Positions 38,883 through 45,227 of a DNA stretch of 45,227 nt are shown piece by piece. Position 1 is the first letter of the stretch. The number at the start of each line of letters is the position of its first letter. The notes below the pieces were generated by a model. The model was not told the origin of the DNA. It did no database searches and saw only the letters and a list, made by a program, of their open reading frames with translations. Source of the DNA: Oscillospiraceae bacterium (GTDB lineage Bacteria; Bacillota; Clostridia; Oscillospirales; Oscillospiraceae); NCBI GenBank assembly GCA_902768805.1, contig CACXMX010000013.1, positions 1 through 45,227 on the forward strand, read 5' to 3'. Made by a program: the position numbers and the translations under genes.

Positions 38883-40373
38883 TCAAAACCCTTCTTTCTT
38901 GTCGAGTGTCCGGAAAAACTCGCAGATCCGCTCTTTTGAGGCGCAGGTGTCGTCCACCCGTTCCATGTACTCCTTCGGATACTTCGGAGCCATCAGACGC
39001 CGGACGATCCCTCCGGGAGCGACCAGCTTTGTGGAACCGCCCGCGCCCATGGCCAGAATCGGGCAGAGCTCTTCCATGATACAGATGTTGTACAGGTTTT
39101 CAAAACCCGGTTTGGTCCAGCCCACGTTCTCGAAGCTGCCGGACATGAATTTCTGACGATACAGGTAGTATGGGCGGTATCCTCCGTCGGCCAGCCGAAA
39201 CCGGGCGGTGTCCAGCATGGCGCCCACCGCGCCGCCGTCAGGCAGGGACGCCCCTTCCGTGAGGAATTTCGATCCTTTTTTCAGAGCGAGCGTATGCACG
39301 GTTATATTCTCGGGATCAAAGGCAAGGACCTTGTCGAGCGTACTCGCGAAGCCCTCCGGAGTGTCTCCGGGCAGGCCGGCGATCAGGTCCATGTTCAGCG
39401 CGAATCCGCCGACCTTTCGCACCGTCTCCACGGCCTCTGCCACCCGGGCCGCGGTGTGATGACGCCCGATGGCCTCGAGCACCGCGTCGGACATGGTCTG
39501 CGGATTGACGCTGACCCGGTCCACCCCATGGGAGAGAAGCGTGCGCATCTTCTCTTCCGTCACCGTGTCCGGACGCCCGGCCTCCACCGTGAACTCACGG
39601 CAGGCAGACAGGTCAAAGCCCGCCCGAAGCTTCCCGAGCAGCCGGTCCAGCTGCGGAGCCGAAAGTGTCGTGGGGGTTCCGCCGCCCATATACACGGAGA
39701 TCACCCTGCGGCCTGTCTCCCGAACCGCCGCGGCCACGGCGTCTATCTCGCGCTCCAAAGCGGCAAGGTAAGCCGGGATGGTCTTAAGGATCTTCGGCGC
39801 GTCCACGCTTACAAAACTGCAGTAGGCGCAGCGCGTGGGACAGTAGGGGATGCCGATATACAGGCACACATCCTTTTCCGTAAGGGAAGCGCGCGCCGAT
39901 ATGGCTGCCTCCGCGGCACGCGCGCACAGCTCTGCCCGGTCGGGGTCTACGCCGTGCTCAGAGGTGAGTGCGCGCCTTGCCTGCGCAAAGCTCAGAGAGT
40001 CGCGCTCCATCAGATTCGTGAAGAATTTGGCCGGACGCACTCCCGTCAGACTGCCCCAGACAGGCTTATCGTGCCCGAGTGCCAGAGCGGCGCGGTAAAA
40101 AGCCAGCTTTACGATCCGCTGCTCGAGACGGACCGCATCAACGGCCTTTTCCGCGCGGCCGAGCGCGAACCGGGCCTGCCCAACGGCGTTTTTCCCCTCG
40201 CGGCTCAGGCGGCAGACAGCCGAAGCGTATTTCCCGCCCCGCCGGAGCGAGATCTCCACGCGGTCCGCCCCGCCGGGCGCTTCCGGGTAGACCGGCCGCT
40301 CGTCGGGGTAAAGTGTGAGGAGCATCTGCTCCACGGCATATTTATGATCGCATCCCTTAAGAAAGATATCCAT
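38883..40373 (-). CDS. hemZ: Oxygen-independent coproporphyrinogen III oxidase-like radical-SAM protein HemZ
   Basis: 496 residues, the size of B. subtilis HemZ. An N-terminal region of about 160 residues is followed by the radical-SAM motif CPTRCAYC (Cys178, 182, 185), then YMGGGTPTTLS (about 228-238), NPQTMSD and LNMDLIAGLPGDTPE. It is placed in haem biosynthesis, converting coproporphyrinogen without oxygen, though related proteins have other roles. I chose ATG 40373 (MDIFLKGCDHKYA). Longer readings in frame run upstream through the promoter and have no ribosome site. The ATG is 6 nt after a TATAAT box, so the transcript is probably leaderless. Confidence 0.93.
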   Translation of the reverse strand: MDIFLKGCDHKYAVEQMLLTLYPDERPVYPEAPGGADRVEISLRRGGKYASAVCRLSREGKNAVGQARFALGRAEKAVDAVRLEQRIVKLAFYRAALALGHDKPVWGSLTGVRPAKFFTNLMERDSLSFAQARRALTSEHGVDPDRAELCARAAEAAISARASLTEKDVCLYIGIPYCPTRCAYCSFVSVDAPKILKTIPAYLAALEREIDAVAAAVRETGRRVISVYMGGGTPTTLSAPQLDRLLGKLRAGFDLSACREFTVEAGRPDTVTEEKMRTLLSHGVDRVSVNPQTMSDAVLEAIGRHHTAARVAEAVETVRKVGGFALNMDLIAGLPGDTPEGFASTLDKVLAFDPENITVHTLALKKGSKFLTEGASLPDGGAVGAMLDTARFRLADGGYRPYYLYRQKFMSGSFENVGWTKPGFENLYNICIMEELCPILAMGAGGSTKLVAPGGIVRRLMAPKYPKEYMERVDDTCASKERICEFFRTLDKKEGF

Positions 40374-40379
40374 AGCCGA

Positions 40380-40409
40380 ATTATACAGCATAGACCCGCC
40401 GAGGCGCAA
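40380..40409 (-). promoter_or_regulatory. Promoter of hemZ (leaderless layout)
   Basis: Minus strand: -35 TTGCGC (40404-40409), 18-bp spacer, -10 TATAAT (40380-40385), 6 nt to the ATG. It diverges from the next promoter. Confidence 0.7.
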
Positions 40410-40414
40410 GATAC

Positions 40415-40443
40415 TTGCTTTATTTCCGGGCAGAGGGTACAAT
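40415..40443 (+). promoter_or_regulatory. Promoter of the RlmL-like gene
   Basis: -35 TTGCTT (40415-40420), 17-bp spacer, -10 TACAAT (40438-40443). GGGGAGGAA precedes the ATG. Confidence 0.65.
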
Positions 40444-40473
40444 CCCTGTGGATCAAACCGGGGAGGAAATGTT

Positions 40474-41586
40474 ATGGAACTGGAATTCTGCGCTCCGTGC
40501 CTGTTCGGGCTGGAAGGCCCCCTGGGCAACGAGCTGCGCCATATGGACATGATCACGGTCTCGCCCGAAAACGGACGGGTATATTTCACCGGCGGTGAAG
40601 ACGCCATGGCCCGGGCCAACCTGCGCTCCCGCTTTGCCGAGCGGATCCTGCTGGTGATGGGCCGCTTCGATGCCCCGACCTTCGACGCGCTTTTTGAGGG
40701 CGTGCGGGCTCTGCCCTGGGAGAACCATATCCCGAAGAACGGCGCTTTCCCCGTTACGGGGACATCGCTCGAGAGCGCGCTGCACTCTGTGCCCGACTGC
40801 CAAAGGATCGTAAAGAAGGCCCTGGCGGAGCGCCTGAAAACGGTGTACGGCGGAGACTGGCTGCCCGAAGACGGCGCGGAGTATCCCGTCCGATTCTTTA
40901 TAATGAAAGACCGGGCCGTGCTGTATATCGACACCAGCGGTACCGCCCTGCACAAGAGGGGCTACCGGCCTGCCGGAGTGACCGCGCCGCTGCGCGAGAC
41001 TCTTGCCGCAGCCATCGTGGACATCGCCCGCTATCGGGGCCGGGGCGATTTCTGCGATCCGTTCTGCGGCAGCGGCACCATCGCCATCGAAGCGGCGCTG
41101 GCCGCTAAAAACCGCGCGCCGGGCATCGCCCGTTCCTTCCTGGCCGAGAACTGGAGCCGGACCGACCGCGGGATCTGGAAGCGGGAGAGGGAGGCGGCCC
41201 GGGCACGGGAGTATAACGGGGAGTACCGTATTTTCGCCTCGGACATAGATCCCAAAGCCGTCGCCACGGCGCGCGCGAACGCCGCCAGGGCGGGCGTGGA
41301 GGATCTGATCGGCTTTTCCGTCGCCGACGCGCGGAACTTCAGCCGCGCCACGGACGACGGGACGCTGTGCACCAACCCGCCTTACGGTGAGCGGCTCATG
41401 GAAAAAGAGAGCGCCGGCGAACTTTACCGGGCCTTCGGCAAAGCCCTGCGCGCGCAGCCGAACTGGAAGAGCTATATCATTTCTTCCCATGAACAGTTTG
41501 AAAACTGCTTCGGCCGCCGCGCGGACAAAAGCCGCCGGCTGTACAACGGAATGATCCCCTGCCGGCTCTTCATGTATTATAAGTAA
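40474..41586 (+). CDS. THUMP-domain class I RNA methyltransferase (RlmL/YpsC type)
   Basis: 370 residues. N-terminal ferredoxin-like and THUMP domain (about 1-165), then a UPF0020 N6/N2-methyltransferase with DPFCGSGTIAIEAAL (195-209), FASDIDPKAV (254-263) and the catalytic NPPYGER (301-307). It matches the COG0116 family, whose members methylate guanine (m2G2445 in E. coli 23S rRNA by RlmL). The short single-domain length is the Firmicute YpsC form. Own promoter and good ribosome site. Confidence 0.93.
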   Translation: MELEFCAPCLFGLEGPLGNELRHMDMITVSPENGRVYFTGGEDAMARANLRSRFAERILLVMGRFDAPTFDALFEGVRALPWENHIPKNGAFPVTGTSLESALHSVPDCQRIVKKALAERLKTVYGGDWLPEDGAEYPVRFFIMKDRAVLYIDTSGTALHKRGYRPAGVTAPLRETLAAAIVDIARYRGRGDFCDPFCGSGTIAIEAALAAKNRAPGIARSFLAENWSRTDRGIWKREREAARAREYNGEYRIFASDIDPKAVATARANAARAGVEDLIGFSVADARNFSRATDDGTLCTNPPYGERLMEKESAGELYRAFGKALRAQPNWKSYIISSHEQFENCFGRRADKSRRLYNGMIPCRLFMYYK

Positions 41587-41620
41587 TTTGTTAATATTTT
41601 ATAAAAACGAGAAAAAACCC

Positions 41621-41649
41621 TTGCAATCATAGCAAGGCTGTGCTATGTT
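41621..41649 (+). promoter_or_regulatory. Promoter of groESL
   Basis: -35 TTGCAA (41621-41626), 17-bp spacer, -10 TATGTT (41644-41649). Repeats of ATAGCAAGG surround it, so it partly overlaps a short inverted repeat CCCTTGC/GCAAGGG. Confidence 0.7.
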
Positions 41650-41659
41650 ATAGCAAGGG

Positions 41660-41686
41660 TTAGCACTCATGTGTTTTGAGTGCTAA
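41660..41686 (+). promoter_or_regulatory. CIRCE operator
   Basis: A perfect TTAGCACTC-N9-GAGTGCTAA. HrcA binds this inverted repeat and represses groESL until heat or misfolded proteins titrate GroEL. It lies just downstream of the -10 box, covering the transcription start. Confidence 0.98.
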
Positions 41687-41730
41687 ATCAATGTAAAAAA
41701 AGAAAAATCAATATAGGAGGAATCGGAAGT

Positions 41731-42015
41731 ATGAATCTGAAACCGTTAGCCGACCGCGTAGTGATCAAGCGCGTCGAAGCGGAAGAGAAGACCAAGAGCG
41801 GCATCATCCTGACCAGCGCGGCCCAGGAGAAACCCGAAATTTATGAAGTCATCGTTGTCGGCCCCGGCGGAATGGTGGACGGCAAGGAAGTCAAAATGGA
41901 AGTCAAGGCCGGCGACAAGGTCATCGCGGGCAAGTACAGCGGCACCGAAGTCAAGCTCGACGGGGAAGAGTACACCATCGTCCGTCAGGCCGACATTCTG
42001 GCCGTTGTGGAATAA
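41731..42015 (+). CDS. groES: Co-chaperonin GroES
   Basis: 94 residues. MNLKPLADRVVIKRVEAEEKTKSGIILTSAAQEKPE is the canonical start, with the mobile loop that docks onto GroEL (EEKTKSGIILTSAAQEKP). The roof loop VDGKE and the closing ILAVVE follow. It forms a heptameric lid on GroEL in the cytoplasm. ATAGGAGGAATC precedes the ATG; an upstream ATG at 41680 falls inside CIRCE. groEL begins 17 nt later. Confidence 0.98.
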   Translation: MNLKPLADRVVIKRVEAEEKTKSGIILTSAAQEKPEIYEVIVVGPGGMVDGKEVKMEVKAGDKVIAGKYSGTEVKLDGEEYTIVRQADILAVVE

Positions 42016-42029
42016 TCGGGAGGAAGTAA

Positions 42030-43661
<1,632 letters not shown>

Positions 43662-43698
43662 TAAACAGCCGATTCCGAACAGTTCCATAAAACCAAAG

Positions 43699-43726
43699 CG
43701 GCCGGTACGTTTGTACCGGCCGTTTT
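43699..43726 (+). terminator. Terminator of groESL
   Basis: A perfect 10-bp stem (43699-43708 with 43713-43722), 4-nt loop GTTT, then TTTT. Confidence 0.9.
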
Positions 43727-43761
43727 CCGCTTTCCAACGTAAAGAGCTCCCGGATCATGAG

Positions 43762-43790
43762 TTGCAATCGGGCGCCGGGCCTGTTATGAT
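43762..43790 (+). promoter_or_regulatory. Promoter of the lipoprotein gene
   Basis: -35 TTGCAA (43762-43767), 17-bp spacer, -10 TATGAT (43785-43790). Confidence 0.7.
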
Positions 43791-43841
43791 AGTCATTACT
43801 TCGTGTCCCGGATTCGGACAATAAGAAAGAGGTAATCCGCT

Positions 43842-45227
43842 TTGAATAAAACGAGGATCATAACCGCCGTTGTGCTGGCGCTCCTGCTGCTGGCCGGCTG
43901 CGGCTCAAGAGGAGGCTCCGGCCCTGAGCCGGAAGAGACCTCCACGCCCGCTCCGACCGCGGCGCCGACTGCCACGCCCACGGTGACTCCGTCGGCGACT
44001 CCCGCAGTGAGTACGACCGCGACTCCGGTTCCCACTCTCGCGCCGACAGCCACCCCGACACTCGTACCCACTTTCACGCCGACGGCCGTGCCCACCTTCA
44101 CGCCGACGCCTGTGCCCGATCCGCCCTTTGTCACAAAGCACCCGGTATCGGTCACGGTGCAGGAGGGGGGCTCCTGCCAGTTTGAGGCGGGCTATGTCAA
44201 CGCCATCTGGGCCGTGTGGCACTTTGTAAGCCCCGACGGCCAGACAGACATCACCTACGAGCAGATCGGCCAGCGCTTCCCCACCATGCAGGTGGCAAAC
44301 GGCATGTACAGCACCATGCAGCTGAGCAACATCCCCATTGGGGCCAACGGCTGGAAGGTCTACTGCCGCTATACCAATAACGGCGGTTCCTCCGACACCC
44401 GCTCCGCCGTCCTCACGGTGACCGAGAGGGCCGCTCCCGCGGACTTCGGTCTGGCGGGCGACTACATGGACAGTGTCGGGCAGAGAGCCTCCATGCGGAT
44501 CTCCGGAAGCGCGACCCTGTACAGCGTGACCATCCGCTGGGGCAACAGCTATAATGAGACCACCGAATGGACCTTCAGCGGAAGCTTTGACAGCACGGGG
44601 GTGCTTCGCTATTACGACGGAGTCAAGTCAAATGTCACTTACGACGCCTACGGCAATCCCGGCTCGGTGATCCAGTACACCGGCGGCACGGGCTCCCTTA
44701 TTTACTTCCCTGCCACCGGAACGATCTCGTGGGAGGATAACCGCGAATCCGCCGGCGCGAGCTGCCGCTTTGTCCGCGGACCGGCTCCGACTGCCGTTCC
44801 CACCAACCCTCCCGCCGTCAACGAGTGGGTGGACACGACCGATCTGAACGCCGCTATCTATAACTGCGGCGTCGATTTCGGGCCGCCCGTTGCCCTTCCG
44901 GAAGGGTATTATCCGGAAACCTACAGCAGCCGGCCCGGCATCATAGAGGCCCGGTATTCCGACAGCGGCGGCAGCCGGGCGCTGGTGATCCGCAAATCCG
45001 AAACGGTCAGCGGCGACGCGCTCAGCGGAGACTACAACGCTTATTCTCACTACTGGGATATCGTCCTTAAAGGAGTGACGGTCCACTGCAAGGGCGACGG
45101 AAATACCGCCAATGTCGCTCTCATCGACGCGGGAATCTCGCACTATTCCATTGTCTGCCACCCCGGTCAGGAGGGGAGAGGGCTTACCCCCGACGAGATC
45201 AACACCCTGGTCAACGGCATGCAGTGA
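43842..45227 (+). CDS. Surface lipoprotein with a Pro/Thr stalk and Ig-like and DUF4367-like regions
   Basis: 461 residues, starting at TTG with AAGAGGTAA upstream and ending at the last base of the window. Lipobox LAGC (Cys20). A Thr/Pro-rich stalk follows (about 30-95), then an Ig-like fold (about 95-195: VTKHPVSVTVQEGGSCQFEAGY...WKVYCRYTNNGGSSDTRSAVLTV), a central region of about 110 residues with beta strands, a short Pro linker, and a C-terminal region (about 325-461: EARYSDSGGSRALVIRKSETVSGDALSGDYNAY...) that resembles DUF4367. It is anchored outside the membrane. No enzymatic motif was recognised. Its relation to the similar stalked protein at 18043-19170 is only in the linker. Confidence 0.75.
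   Translation: MNKTRIITAVVLALLLLAGCGSRGGSGPEPEETSTPAPTAAPTATPTVTPSATPAVSTTATPVPTLAPTATPTLVPTFTPTAVPTFTPTPVPDPPFVTKHPVSVTVQEGGSCQFEAGYVNAIWAVWHFVSPDGQTDITYEQIGQRFPTMQVANGMYSTMQLSNIPIGANGWKVYCRYTNNGGSSDTRSAVLTVTERAAPADFGLAGDYMDSVGQRASMRISGSATLYSVTIRWGNSYNETTEWTFSGSFDSTGVLRYYDGVKSNVTYDAYGNPGSVIQYTGGTGSLIYFPATGTISWEDNRESAGASCRFVRGPAPTAVPTNPPAVNEWVDTTDLNAAIYNCGVDFGPPVALPEGYYPETYSSRPGIIEARYSDSGGSRALVIRKSETVSGDALSGDYNAYSHYWDIVLKGVTVHCKGDGNTANVALIDAGISHYSIVCHPGQEGRGLTPDEINTLVNGMQ

Overview
The window looks like chromosomal DNA of a high-GC, low-complexity-envelope Firmicute of the class Clostridia, plausibly an Oscillospiraceae-type gut anaerobe. The reasons are strong AGGAGG ribosome sites, housekeeping TTGACA/TATAAT-type promoters, a CIRCE-controlled groESL, HemZ, a YerC-type TrpR relative, a DUF1292 (YrzB) gene, an L-box (lysine) riboswitch, NlpC/P60 and PBP1-type wall enzymes, and lipoproteins on Pro/Thr linkers. 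Nothing indicates an outer membrane. The taxonomic call is inference.

Layout. 1-600: the tail of a DtxR/MntR-like regulator, then tRNA-Arg(ACG) on the minus strand, its terminator, and an odd tRNA-derived element that repeats the tRNA 3' end. 600-3700 (minus): an operon of PPTase, a hydrolase-like protein, sfsA and prmA, probably leaderless at its first gene. 3800-8200 (plus): recJ-relA-dtd. 8200-10200 (minus): two COG0523 metal GTPases, one with a huge Glu-His tract and one fused to a DUF1980/YcgQ-like domain. 10300-14000 (plus): a heterodimeric ABC exporter. 14000-17000 (minus): an Fe-S flavoprotein and two tandem URO-D/corrinoid-methyltransferase paralogues. 17000-22200 (minus): yerC, a methyltransferase, aminopeptidase P, a Pro/Thr-rich surface protein and MscS. 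22300-25500 (plus): nfeD-SPFH, a small orphan protein and an SH3b-NlpC/P60 hydrolase. 25500-26300 (minus): DUF1292 and a structured RNA that is probably 6S RNA. 26400-28800: a class A PBP. 28800-30300 (minus): an ECF sigma factor and a likely anti-sigma factor. 30500-32600 (plus): a YtrA-type GntR regulator with its ABC transporter. 32600-33600: a third URO-D protein. 33600-34600 (minus): an AraC regulator. 34800-37800 (minus): a lysine-riboswitch-controlled amino-acid ABC importer whose permease gene is frameshifted. 37900-40400 (minus): hemZ and a uridine-kinase-like gene. 40400-45227 (plus): an RlmL-like methyltransferase, CIRCE-groESL and a lipoprotein.

Most of the content is core physiology: stringent response, DNA repair, translation quality control, envelope building, metal and lysine supply, and heat shock. 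The unusual points are three independent length changes in otherwise well-conserved genes (a 24-residue internal loss in Dtd, a 51-bp tandem duplication inside the AraC DNA-binding domain, and a 32-nt frameshifting loss in the lysine permease), two genes whose -10 box lies only 6 nt before the ATG, the COG0523 pair, and the tRNA-like element. I found no CRISPR array, transposase or prophage. No single locus here can be called a new system on sequence alone.
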